Below are positions 8,291-16,788 of a stretch of DNA of 64,000 nt, in pieces. The notes under the pieces were generated by a model, which was not told where the DNA came from, made no database searches, and was given only the letters and a program-made list of their open reading frames with translations. Each line of letters begins with the position of its first letter. The first letter of the stretch is position 1. This stretch comes from Allopusillimonas soli (GTDB taxonomy: Bacteria; Pseudomonadota; Gammaproteobacteria; Burkholderiales; Burkholderiaceae_B). Made by a program: the position numbers and the translations under genes. The stretch lies in NCBI RefSeq assembly GCF_004153445.1, contig NZ_SDQC01000001.1:930001-994000 (forward strand). Direction: 5' to 3'.

Positions 8291-8814
8291 TCGACGAATG
8301 CCCTCAAGATCTGGATGTTTTGTTTGTTCCTGGCGGGTCCGTGGGAACCGTCGCGTGCATGAACGATCCTGAGGTTTTAGCGTTTCTAGCGGATCGCGGA
8401 TCGCGGTCTAAATGGGTCACGAGCGTATGTACGGGCGGGCTCGTATTAGGTGCAGCGGGGTTGCTTGACGGCTATGACGCAACCGCATATTGGCCAGTCG
8501 CCGATTTATTGCCACTCATGGGTGCACGCCACATCGATGAACGGGTTGTGAGAGACCGTAATCGGCTGACCGGTGGCGGTGTAACCGCCGGCATCGATTT
8601 CGGCCTTGCTCTGGTTGCAGAAATGGTAGATGAAGAACTTGCTCGTCGCATCCAACTGATCATTGAGTATGCGCCGGCCCCGCCATTTAAGAATGGAACA
8701 CCTGCCGAAGCTGGCCCGGAACGTACAGCGATCCAGAAAGGTCGCCGGAAATGGATGGACTCAGAAGCCAGAGCTGCTGCCGAACGTGCGGGAAAACGTC
8801 TGGGAATCGCGTAA
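8242..8814 (+). pseudogene. DJ-1/PfpI family protein, N-terminally truncated
   Basis: The open frame has 190 residues from a GTG at 8242. Homology starts in the middle of the domain (GIPLVASHTFDECPQDLDVL, then FVPGG) and continues through SVCTGGLVLGAAGLLDGYDAT, TGGGVTAGIDFGLAL and an intact C-terminus ending AGKRLGIA. The first roughly 50-60 residues of the fold, with the first strand and helix, are missing. They should lie left of 8250, where the sequence is instead the start of a GlxA-type regulator on the other strand. The only start is a GTG with no good ribosome site inside that antisense region. Most likely a gene remnant. Intact members are isonitrile hydratase- or protease-like proteins. 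Confidence 0.7.
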
Positions 8815-9055
8815 GCTTCTGGGTTGCCGTGCCGTTAAGCAGAAAGTGGCCAAAAATATACGCCGAAATTACAGCCCCTTTTTTGCGTGCATCATCCGCT
8901 CGAAGGGCGATATACATCTTATTGAACTGGTCATTGCCTGTGGAGCGCAGGCCATCGCGGCATTCGACGTAGAAATGCACTTCAAGACGCTAGCAGCCAG
9001 CGCTGATCGCGATAAAGCCCTTGCGATGCTTGTTAGACTGGACGGCACAAAATAA
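8663..9055 (+). other. Unrecognised open frame between DJ-1 remnant and tRNA-Val
   Basis: A 130-codon frame. Its first 50 codons are only an alternative frame of the DJ-1 remnant. The part after 8815 is not covered by any other gene and ends 9 bases from the tRNA 3' end. The tail (LVIACGAQAIAAFD, DRDKALAMLVRLDGTK) reads like real protein, but I do not recognise the family. It may be the 3' end of a gene whose front was deleted. No ribosome site or independent start is evident. Confidence 0.25.
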
Positions 9056-9064
9056 GGCATAAAT

Positions 9065-9139
9065 TGGTGGGCGGTACTGGGTTCGAACCAGTGACCCCTG
9101 CCGTGTGAAGGCAGTGCTCTACCACTGAGCTAACCGCCC
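9065..9139 (-). tRNA. tRNA-Val (anticodon CAC)
   Basis: The reverse strand folds into a full cloverleaf. The acceptor stem GGGCGGT pairs with ACCGCCC, followed by A and an encoded CCA at 9067-9065. The D arm contains AGCTCAGTGGTAGAGC. The anticodon stem CTGCC/GGCAG encloses loop TTCACAC, giving anticodon CAC, which reads GTG (Val). The T arm contains GGTTCGAACC. Its 3' end faces the region holding the cut DJ-1 and GlxA genes, a typical place for past integration events, although no second copy of the tRNA end was noticed. Confidence 0.96.
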
Positions 9140-9677
9140 CTTGGATGCGCGGAGGGCTTTCAGGGAAAGCGCAGCGGCAAAGGGAAGGCAGCTAGTTTAT
9201 CACAAGCTTTGAGCCAGTGGGAGGACGAAGATGCACTCTAAGAAGTGTCTTGAATAGCTGCCATCCAAGTGATAAATGGAAAACTCCTAGCCAGAGTGTG
9301 GACGCAGGGTAGCCCCAATGCCAGCAAAACCTTTCACGATAAGCATGCGGCACAAGCCTGAGTGGCTCAGGCAGAGGATATCAAAGACGTACCTACTCTG
9401 AAAACTAATTTTATAGGTATCGGTATTTCAATACTGCTGACACAGACAACCTATTGAATGGGCCTTGGAGCATCGTTAACAAGGCCTTACCCTCTCAATC
9501 CAGCAACGAGAAGGCCAAGAACAAGGGTCAACTTCGTCGCTGTTTCTCTGGCCGTTCTCCAGCCAAAGCGATATCGTCTTAACGCGTGTAGTGGCCAACC
9601 CAAAGCGATGCTAGCATCGGCGACAATAGCGGCAGGTACTCCAAAAATAGTTTGCAAGAACTATCGAGACTCATAAT
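9140..9677. other. 538-base stretch without a recognised gene
   Basis: The stretch lies between tRNA-Val and the dioxygenase gene. The tRNA promoter should lie just right of 9140. The only open frame (9458-9676, plus strand) is composition-driven, shows no family features and ends against the convergent dioxygenase gene. No repeat, hairpin or integrase remnant was recognised. Confidence 0.5.
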
Positions 9678-10568
9678 TTACTTCACGGCCTCGCCTTTGA
9701 TCTGAGTCCGATACATCAAGCGCCTGCTGGCCGGATCGAAAGAATCGCGTTTATGCATCGTGCAGCGATTATCCCAAAGTACCAAGTCACCAAGTTGCCA
9801 TGATTGCGTCCAGCATAAGTGTGATTGCGTGCAGTGCGCCCATAGCTCATCGAGTAGCGCCTCGCTTTCTTCCAGTTCAAAACCAATGATGTAGGCATTG
9901 CGCCGGCGCCCCAAGAACAGACATTTTCGACCCGTGACGGGATGCGTTCGAACAACGGGGTGAATTGCCCCAACCGTCTTTCGTGGGTCATCTACCTCGG
10001 TAAAGCCGTCTCGAAGCTGGCCTGCACTATTGCGACTTGCATCGTGGACACACCGTAGCGGCTCCAGGCGTCGTTTGAGATCACTGTTTAGCTCATCATA
10101 GGCTTGGTACATATTGACGAACGACGTGTCACCTCCTGATTGAGGCACCTCTACTGAGTACAAGCAACTCCCCTTGGGTGGAGTATCTTTGTATGTCATG
10201 TCAGAGTGCCACACTGCCTCATACGAACCCAAGGCGCCAATCGATTTACCCGCTACCGTTATGTTGGAGATTACGGTAACCTCAGGCGGCAAATGATCAA
10301 GCGAGCTTCTGCTGTGGCCGGCGGCTGATATGGGTCGCTTGTCTAGCTCGCCGAAAAATTTCGAAAACCTGATCAAGTCGTTTAAGTCGAGGCCTTGCTG
10401 ATTGCGGATACGCAATACCAAGTGTGCAGCCCACGCTTCGGTGAGAAAGGTAAGTTCATCCTGAGTGGGGCGATGCCTCAGGTCGAAACCAAGCACGTCT
10501 GCTCCCAAGGCTTGGCCGGAAGGGACGATTGAAATGGAGAGATTATTCTGATTTGGGTAAGCGCTCAT
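9678..10568 (-). CDS. TauD/TfdA-family Fe(II)/2-oxoglutarate dioxygenase
   Basis: 296 residues. The facial-triad residues are His121 and Asp123 (AVWHSDMTY) and His272 (DNRCTMHKRD). The 2-oxoglutarate-binding arginine is expected in SRRLMYRT near the end. FFGELDKRPI near residue 75 is also typical. Family members hydroxylate taurine, alkylsulfonates, aryloxyacetates and similar small acids in the cytoplasm, often releasing sulfite or an aldehyde. The gene diverges from a LysR regulator and shares with it a 93-base AT-rich control region. A Bug receptor gene follows the regulator, which suggests uptake and cleavage of an imported acid. The exact substrate cannot be told; TfdA-like is as likely as TauD-like. 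Confidence 0.88.
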   Translation of the reverse strand: MSAYPNQNNLSISIVPSGQALGADVLGFDLRHRPTQDELTFLTEAWAAHLVLRIRNQQGLDLNDLIRFSKFFGELDKRPISAAGHSRSSLDHLPPEVTVISNITVAGKSIGALGSYEAVWHSDMTYKDTPPKGSCLYSVEVPQSGGDTSFVNMYQAYDELNSDLKRRLEPLRCVHDASRNSAGQLRDGFTEVDDPRKTVGAIHPVVRTHPVTGRKCLFLGRRRNAYIIGFELEESEALLDELWAHCTQSHLCWTQSWQLGDLVLWDNRCTMHKRDSFDPASRRLMYRTQIKGEAVK

Positions 10569-10607
10569 GGCTTTCTCCTTGGGCGAGTGTTGAAGCAGAC
10601 TTTATCC

Positions 10608-10617
10608 AAATTAATTT
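10608..10617. promoter_or_regulatory. AT-rich palindrome in dioxygenase/LysR divergent region
   Basis: AAATTAATTT is a perfect 10-base palindrome inside the 93-base gap between the divergent dioxygenase and LysR genes. LysR proteins usually bind T-N11-A dyads in such positions, so this is a reasonable candidate for part of the operator. In AT-rich DNA it could arise by chance. Confidence 0.3.
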
Positions 10618-10661
10618 AGTTAAGGAATTTCTATTTTTCTATATACTTATTTGTTTTTAAT

Positions 10662-11564
10662 ATGAATATTACCTTCAAGCAGGTCGAGGCGTTTCTTGCA
10701 GTCGCTCGAACTTTGAACTTCAGTCGTGCGGCTGGACTCGTGCACTTATCTCAACCTGCTCTAAGCGCAAATATCCGCCGTTTAGAGGAAGTGATAGGTG
10801 CGCGACTGTTTGACCGAGACACGCGTACCGTTGCGTTATCAGCAGCTGGGGTCGAATTTTTTAACATCGCAACAGAGCTAATAGAGAACGCTGAAAACGG
10901 CCTGGCGCGAATTAGAGATTTCGCATCAGGCAAACATAGAATTTTGAATTTGGCCGTAGCACCATCATTTGCGGCAAGCTTTCTGCCCGATGTGATCGTG
11001 CGGTTTTCTATCCAGTATCCGGGCGTCAGATTGCACATTCACGATGTACTCGCCGAAACCTGTATCGAGCTCGTGCGTTCGGGAGCGGTCGACCTCGCGC
11101 TGACAGCGAAGGCCGACGAGATGGATGATCTGGTTCAACAAGACGTGCTTCGCGATCCGCTAGTTGTCCTTTGTACCAACGCTCATCCGATTGCTCGACA
11201 AAAAACCGTTTCCTGGAACGACGTCTACACATGTGACCACATATCCCGAAAAGGGGCGAGTAATGTGCGTCAGCTTATTGATCAAGAGTATCGCCGTCAG
11301 GGGCTGGTGTTCCGGCCAGCCTTTGAGGTGGAAAACGTAGGAACGATGATGGGGTTAGTCCGGGCTGGGCTCGGTATAGGCATCTTTGCAGAGTCAACGG
11401 TTAGATCATTCAATATGGCCGGCCTGATATGCCGACCATTCCGATTTTCGTCAAGGCCGTATCGAATTATTTGTGCAACGACACAGCGCAGCCGGTCCGA
11501 TGATCACATTGCAGATGCGTTTGTTGACATGTGTCGCGCGAAAGCAAAGGCAATGCGTCGATAA
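10662..11564 (+). CDS. LysR-family transcriptional regulator
   Basis: 300 residues. The N-terminal winged helix-turn-helix (residues 1-60) contains FLAVARTLNFSRAAGLVHLSQ and PALSANIRRLEEVIGARLF, a standard LysR pattern. The rest is the two-lobed effector domain, with ILNLAVAPSFAASFLPDVI at the start of lobe one. The gene diverges from the dioxygenase gene and probably controls it and itself. The downstream Bug receptor gene begins 182 bases after its stop and may be a further target. The effector is unknown, probably the dioxygenase substrate or product. Confidence 0.93.
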   Translation: MNITFKQVEAFLAVARTLNFSRAAGLVHLSQPALSANIRRLEEVIGARLFDRDTRTVALSAAGVEFFNIATELIENAENGLARIRDFASGKHRILNLAVAPSFAASFLPDVIVRFSIQYPGVRLHIHDVLAETCIELVRSGAVDLALTAKADEMDDLVQQDVLRDPLVVLCTNAHPIARQKTVSWNDVYTCDHISRKGASNVRQLIDQEYRRQGLVFRPAFEVENVGTMMGLVRAGLGIGIFAESTVRSFNMAGLICRPFRFSSRPYRIICATTQRSRSDDHIADAFVDMCRAKAKAMRR

Positions 11565-11710
11565 GGTTATCTACGACAGCACCTATGCTTTAAGAGAATA
11601 AGTCTATTGAAAAATCGGATTAGACCTTACTGGCTTGCGATCCCTATAATCGGCCGAAATAAAGCTGCCAGTGTTTGCAGTACGAGCGATTGCTTCAACG
11701 AGGAGACATC

Positions 11711-11752
11711 ATGACGAAAGGGCATTATTCTTTGGAGGGCTTCGTATGTTGA
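11711..11752 (+). other. Possible 13-residue leader peptide overlapping the Bug start
   Basis: An ATG at 11711, preceded by AGGAGACATC, opens a frame (MTKGHYSLEGFVC) that ends in TGA at 11750-11752. The stop overlaps the ATG of the receptor gene at 11746. Both starts have good ribosome sites, and the receptor site GGAGGG lies inside the leader. This arrangement suggests translational coupling. It may also be a chance frame. Confidence 0.35.
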
Positions 11753-12732
11753 AGCGAGTGTGGCGCCTATTAACCTCATGTGCTTTTCTAGGGCTGACGT
11801 TGAGCGTTAGCCCGACATACTCGGCAGAAGATGCATACCCATCTCGCCCTGTGACAATCATAGTTCCCGGGCCACCGGCTGGCGCAACTGATTTTTTAGG
11901 CCGCCTACTTGCGGACAAGCTATCCGTGATACTAGGTCAATCTGTGATAGTCGAAAATAAGGCCGGAGCCGCAGGCCTCATAGGAACTAAGTTCGTTAAG
12001 GCTGCGCCTGCCGATGGTTACACCATGATGGTAGGGACCCCTGCAACCCACGCTATCGGTCCATTCTTGCGCAAGAAGATGCCCTACGATCCGATTAACG
12101 ACTTTACAGCCATTAGTCTGATAGCAAAATCACCCTCATTTCTCATTGTCAAGCAAGACTCTGCGGCTCAGTCATTGGCAGAGTTGCTCGAAAGTGCGAA
12201 GGCACATCCTGGAGAAGTGACATACGGTACTCCAGGGGTTGGCCAGACACAGCACATGATTGGCTTGCGACTCGCTCGGCAGGCTCATGTGGATCTGTTG
12301 CATATTCCTTATGTAGGGACGGGTCCTGGCGTAACTGACTTACTGGGTGGCCGTTTGTCAATGTTGATCGCCTCGGCGGGAGGAGTGGTGCCTCTTATTA
12401 AAGATAAAAAAGTTCGAGTCTTGGCGATCAGTGCGGAAGAGCGCTCCACTCTGTTGCCCCAAGTGCCGACGTTCAGCGAGCAAGGGCTTTCTGATGTAAG
12501 TTTGGAGAGCTTCTTTGCTCTATTCGGGCCTGCAGGCGTAGATGCTGTGATACGGGACAAATTGAGTGCTGCCGTGGCCACAGCCATGTCAGACCCTGAA
12601 ATGATAAAGACTGTCACGGCAGCGTATCTGACTCCTGTGGGAAGCTCTGCCAATGAGCTGAAATCGTTCATCAAGAGCGAAACGGAGAAATATAAGCAAA
12701 TAATAAAGGAAGCGAATATCTCGGTCGAGTAA
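11746..12732 (+). CDS. Bug-family periplasmic receptor
   Basis: 328 residues. Start ATG 11746, six bases after GGAGGG; an in-frame start upstream at 11671 lacks these features. A signal peptide covers about residues 1-26 (hydrophobic LLTSCAFLGLTLSV, cleavage after TYS). The mature protein opens AYPSRPVTIIVPGPPAGATD, where the common PPGG is PPAG, then VIVENKAGAAGLIG and APADGYTMM. It follows the dioxygenase/LysR pair and may deliver or sense the dioxygenase substrate. No membrane components are nearby. Base composition is AT-richer than the core genes to the right. Confidence 0.92.
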   Translation: MLKRVWRLLTSCAFLGLTLSVSPTYSAEDAYPSRPVTIIVPGPPAGATDFLGRLLADKLSVILGQSVIVENKAGAAGLIGTKFVKAAPADGYTMMVGTPATHAIGPFLRKKMPYDPINDFTAISLIAKSPSFLIVKQDSAAQSLAELLESAKAHPGEVTYGTPGVGQTQHMIGLRLARQAHVDLLHIPYVGTGPGVTDLLGGRLSMLIASAGGVVPLIKDKKVRVLAISAEERSTLLPQVPTFSEQGLSDVSLESFFALFGPAGVDAVIRDKLSAAVATAMSDPEMIKTVTAAYLTPVGSSANELKSFIKSETEKYKQIIKEANISVE

Positions 12733-12922
12733 TAGTAATGACGCAATTCATTTCTGAGATCCGGCTTTTGTACAGCTATTTTTAATCAATACTTATAGCT
12801 GACTAAAGAACCCTCTAAGATAATATTATCCTTACTGCATAGGGCAGTGCATTTAACCATTTCTTTTGCCCATGCTGCCACAATAAAAAAAACCTGCAAT
12901 GCCTGGAGCTACGAGGGCTCCA

Positions 12923-13672
12923 TCAGCCTGCTTTCGCTTCGTCTGGCGAGATCTCCCGCCAGACGCAAGGCTTGCCGGATGCCTTGTCCAGCGCATCAAG
13001 ATACGCCGCATGTGCAGCGAGATCCTCGTCAGTCGCGTGAATCACCCTAAGCGTTGATGTATCCACTTTGCCTACCGTCAGCCCGGGCCCGCCCGGCCCG
13101 CCTTCCTCGGCAAAATCCATGAGCAGGGCATCCTGCCCTCGCGTCATCGCCAGCCAGACGTCGGCGAGCAGTTCCGAGTCGAGCAAGGCGCCGTGCAGCG
13201 TGCGGTGTGCATTCGAAATGCCATAGCGCTCACAGAGCGCATCCAGCGAGTTGCGCTTGCCTGGATGCATTTCACGGGCATGCAGCAGCGAGTCTGTCAC
13301 TTTGGCGCACAAGGTATCGAAAGCCGGCAACCCACAACGGGCAAGCTCCGCAGTGAGAAAGCGCGTATCAAACGCGGCGTTGTGAATGATGACTTCCGCG
13401 TCCTTGACGAAGTCCAACAATTGGTGCGCGACCTCTTCAAAGTGCGGATGATTGGACAGAAATTCCGTGGTCAGCCCGTGAACGGCCAACGCCTCGGGAT
13501 CGCTGTCCCGGTCGGGATTCAGATACAAGTGCAGATGGCGCCCCGTGATGGCGCGGTTTTCGATCTCGACGCAGGCGAGTTCGACCACGCGATGACCTTG
13601 GGTTGGATCCAGGCCCGTGGTTTCCGTATCCAGTACGATGCATCGCGTGCCCGCGTTCGCTGTAGTATTCAC
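12923..13672 (-). CDS. dnaQ: DNA polymerase III epsilon subunit (proofreading 3'-5' exonuclease)
   Basis: 249 residues. The DEDDh exonuclease motifs are in order: Exo I VLDTETTGLDP near residue 13, Exo II HNAAFDTRF, and Exo III HGALLDSELLADVWLAM. The C-terminal extension after about residue 180 is the usual place for contact with the polymerase alpha subunit. It removes mismatched nucleotides during replication. The neighbour rnhA, four genes to the right, is often near dnaQ in this group; here a drug pump operon lies between them. Length and motifs are normal. DNA to the left is accessory and AT-richer; from here rightward the composition is core-like. Confidence 0.96.
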   Translation of the reverse strand: MNTTANAGTRCIVLDTETTGLDPTQGHRVVELACVEIENRAITGRHLHLYLNPDRDSDPEALAVHGLTTEFLSNHPHFEEVAHQLLDFVKDAEVIIHNAAFDTRFLTAELARCGLPAFDTLCAKVTDSLLHAREMHPGKRNSLDALCERYGISNAHRTLHGALLDSELLADVWLAMTRGQDALLMDFAEEGGPGGPGLTVGKVDTSTLRVIHATDEDLAAHAAYLDALDKASGKPCVWREISPDEAKAG

Positions 13673-13720
13673 GTCTCGAATCTATAAAAACTGAAGAAAA
13701 TCAGGTGCCCGTGTGCGTGC

Positions 13721-16700
13721 TCAGGTGGTCGTGGTGCTGGCCCGAGGCGCCACCTTGCCAGCAACCAGTGTATACGCGACGGGTACCACGAACAAAGTCA
13801 GCAGCGTGCCCAGGCTCAAGCCTCCCACCAGCACCCAGCCGATCTGGCGGCGCGATTCAGCGCCCGCCCCCATCGCAAAGGCCAAAGGCAGCACGCCCAA
13901 TATCATCGCACCCGTCGTCATCAAAATGGGGCGAAGCCGCAACTCGCAGGCGCGCTCGACTGCCTCGAACATCTCCATGCCGTCGGCCCGCAACTGATTG
14001 GAAAACTCGCATATCAGGATGCCATGCTTGGTTATAAGCCCAACCAGGGTAATCAAGCCGATCTGGCTGTATATGGACAGCGTCCCGCCTGAAAGATACA
14101 GCGCCAGCAAGGCGCCTGTCATGGACAGCGGCACCGACAGCATGATGATAAAGGGATTGCGCCAGCTTTCGAACTGCGCCGCCAGTACCAGATAGATAAA
14201 GGCGATGGCCATGCCAAAGGCCAAGTAAATGCCGCCGGACGATTGGCGGAATTCGCGCGACTGGCCATCCAAATCTGTCTGCACTGTGGGAGGCAGTACT
14301 TCACGCGCAACTTGGTCCATGTGGTCCAGCACTTCGCCCAGGGCGTAGCCAGGTGCCACCGCAGCCTCGACCTTGACGGCCCGAAGGCGGTTGAAGTGGT
14401 TCAGCGACTGGGGCGATACGCCCTCGTTAATGGTGACAAAATTGGATAACTGCACCATGCTCCCATCGGATGCGCGCACAAAGATATCCGATATATCCGC
14501 TGGGTCGGCCCTGTCCTTTTTCTTGACCTGTACGATTACGTCGTACTGTTCGCCACTATCGCGGTAACGGGTGACCTGCCGCCCTCCGAGCATGGACTCC
14601 AGCGTACGGCCCACAGTATCCACCTGAATGCCCGAGTCCGACAGCTTGTCGCGCAACATATGCACCTGAAGCTCCGGCGTATTCAGCCGTAGGTCGGTGT
14701 CAATGTTCTGCAGGCCGGGATAATCCTTGAGCTTGTTCACGAATTTCGTCACCATGCGGTCCAGCTCCGGATAAGGCGCCTGGCTCAGAATCATGTAGTT
14801 GACAGGCTTGGAGGTGGACCGCTGCCCCAATGACGGCGGGTTGGTGGGGAATGCGCGGACACCGGGCAGCTCTCTATTGAACAACGGACGCAGGGTCTGC
14901 GAAATCTCCATTTGCGTGCGGGTGCGCTGATCCCAAGGCTTGAGCCGCAGAATCGCGATCCCGTCGGTCACGGTCGGATATCCTATGATGGATTGATACC
15001 CCGAGGCCTCGGGAATGCCTCGGTAAATATGCTCCACCTTTTCCATGCTGTGCAGCATGTAGTTGATGGTCGAGCCTTCGGGTCCGCTGAGCATGCCGTA
15101 GATGACGCCACGATCCTCCAGGGGTGACAGCTCGCTCTTTACCACCTTGAACAGCACCCCGCTGCCCAGTGCCACCACCAGCCCCACCAGCAGCACTAGA
15201 ACCCTATGCCGCAATGCTCGCTTGAGTCCGTTGCGATAGCGGTGCCCCAACCCCACCAGCATGCGCTCGATCACTGTGTACAGCCAGCCATGCTTCACCT
15301 GATGGCGAAGCAAGGTCGAGCACATCATGGGCGTGAGAGTCAGCGCCATGAAACCAGACACCAACACCGTGCCGGCAAGCGTGAGGGCGAATTCGATGAA
15401 CAGCCGGCCGGTGCGCCCGGTGGCAAAGGCCAAAGGCGCATAGACGGTGATTAGCGTCAACGTCATGGCAATGACGGCGAACCCGATCTCCTTGGCGCCC
15501 AGGAAGGCTGCCTCAAGCCGCGACTTGCCCTCCTCGATGTGACGATAGATGTTCTCCAGCATCACAATGGCATCGTCCACCACCAGGCCTATGGCAAGCA
15601 CCATGGCCAACAGCGTAAGCGTATTGATCGAGAACCCGAGAAAGTACATCACGCCGAATCCCCCAATGAGGGACACGGGTATGGTAACAATGGGAATAAT
15701 GCTGGCACGTACGCTGCGCAGGAAGAACATGATCACCAGCACCACCAGCATGATGGCCTCAAACACAGTCTCATACACCGAATTGATCGATTCGTGTATA
15801 AACACCGACGTGTCGTAGATCATGTCCAGATGCATGCCCGTGGGCAGGTTCTGATTTATCTCCGCAATTTCACTCACCGCCGCCCTCGACAGGTCAAGCG
15901 GATTGGCGGTGGATTGCTTTGTGATGCCAATGGTCAGGCTGGACTTGCCGTTGAAGCGCGCCAGAACGCGATCCTCGGCGGCGCCGATCTGAACGTCGGC
16001 GACATCGCTCATGCGAACCGGATAGCCCTTGACGTTGGCCACGATGATGTCGCGAAACTGCGCCACCGTCTGCAGGTCGGTTGAAGACATCACCGTGAAC
16101 TCGCGCTGGCGCGATTCGATGCGCCCCGCCGGTATCAGCACGTTCTGCGCACTCAACGCCGCCTCTACATCCTGCACGGTCAGGCCATAGGCGGCAAGCC
16201 TCGATCTGTCCACATATATACGCATCGAAGGCAGGCGCTCACCATAGACCCGCACCTCAGCCGCGCCCGGCAGCACCGACAGTCGCGTCTTGATATAGCG
16301 GTTTACATAATCCGAGGCCTGGATGGGGTTGTAGCTGCCCATCTCCACGCCAATGAATATGATGGGCGTCGAATCGGCCTCAACCTTGCTGATGACGGGT
16401 TCGTCCACTTCATCGGGCAGGTAGCGGCGAGCGCGGGAAACCTTGTCGCGGACATCCGCAGCCGCAGCGTCGGGATCTCGGCTCAGGTTGAATTTGATAT
16501 TGATATAGCTGATCTCGGAACGGCTGCGCGAGGTCATGACGTCCACGCCCTCAATGGCCGAGAGCTGGTCCTCGAGCGGCTTCGTAACCTGGGACTCCAC
16601 AACCTCAGGCGATGCGCCCTTGTACTCTGTTCGCACCGAGACGACCGGCTCGTCGATTGCGGGATACTCGCGCACGGTCAGGCGGGAATACGAAATGAGG

Positions 16701-16774
16701 CCGATCAGCACGATGACCAGGGAAAGCACCGTCGCAAATACGGGGCGCTTAATACAGATTTCCGAGAGCACCAT
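13721..16774 (-). CDS. RND multidrug efflux pump, inner-membrane subunit
   Basis: 1017 residues, the standard length for an HAE1-type resistance-nodulation-division pump. It starts with the inner-leaflet helix FATVLSLVIVLIGLISYSRL. It then has the porter domain (DVRDKVSRARRYLPDEV), the transmembrane block with LLAMVLAIGLVVDDAIVMLEN carrying the proton-relay aspartates, and near the end GMAIAFIYLVLAAQFESW and the last helices. It exports hydrophobic or amphiphilic compounds with protons. The adaptor gene lies 14 bases upstream in the same operon. No outer-membrane channel gene follows, so the pump must borrow one. No local regulator was seen, and the substrate range cannot be read from sequence. 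Confidence 0.95.
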   Translation of the reverse strand: MVLSEICIKRPVFATVLSLVIVLIGLISYSRLTVREYPAIDEPVVSVRTEYKGASPEVVESQVTKPLEDQLSAIEGVDVMTSRSRSEISYINIKFNLSRDPDAAAADVRDKVSRARRYLPDEVDEPVISKVEADSTPIIFIGVEMGSYNPIQASDYVNRYIKTRLSVLPGAAEVRVYGERLPSMRIYVDRSRLAAYGLTVQDVEAALSAQNVLIPAGRIESRQREFTVMSSTDLQTVAQFRDIIVANVKGYPVRMSDVADVQIGAAEDRVLARFNGKSSLTIGITKQSTANPLDLSRAAVSEIAEINQNLPTGMHLDMIYDTSVFIHESINSVYETVFEAIMLVVLVIMFFLRSVRASIIPIVTIPVSLIGGFGVMYFLGFSINTLTLLAMVLAIGLVVDDAIVMLENIYRHIEEGKSRLEAAFLGAKEIGFAVIAMTLTLITVYAPLAFATGRTGRLFIEFALTLAGTVLVSGFMALTLTPMMCSTLLRHQVKHGWLYTVIERMLVGLGHRYRNGLKRALRHRVLVLLVGLVVALGSGVLFKVVKSELSPLEDRGVIYGMLSGPEGSTINYMLHSMEKVEHIYRGIPEASGYQSIIGYPTVTDGIAILRLKPWDQRTRTQMEISQTLRPLFNRELPGVRAFPTNPPSLGQRSTSKPVNYMILSQAPYPELDRMVTKFVNKLKDYPGLQNIDTDLRLNTPELQVHMLRDKLSDSGIQVDTVGRTLESMLGGRQVTRYRDSGEQYDVIVQVKKKDRADPADISDIFVRASDGSMVQLSNFVTINEGVSPQSLNHFNRLRAVKVEAAVAPGYALGEVLDHMDQVAREVLPPTVQTDLDGQSREFRQSSGGIYLAFGMAIAFIYLVLAAQFESWRNPFIIMLSVPLSMTGALLALYLSGGTLSIYSQIGLITLVGLITKHGILICEFSNQLRADGMEMFEAVERACELRLRPILMTTGAMILGVLPLAFAMGAGAESRRQIGWVLVGGLSLGTLLTLFVVPVAYTLVAGKVAPRASTTTT

Positions 16775-16788
16775 GCCTTGATCCGCCT

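Noticed and set aside
9458-9676. 72-codon open frame on the plus strand
   Set aside because: No ribosome site, no family features, and it ends at the convergent dioxygenase gene.
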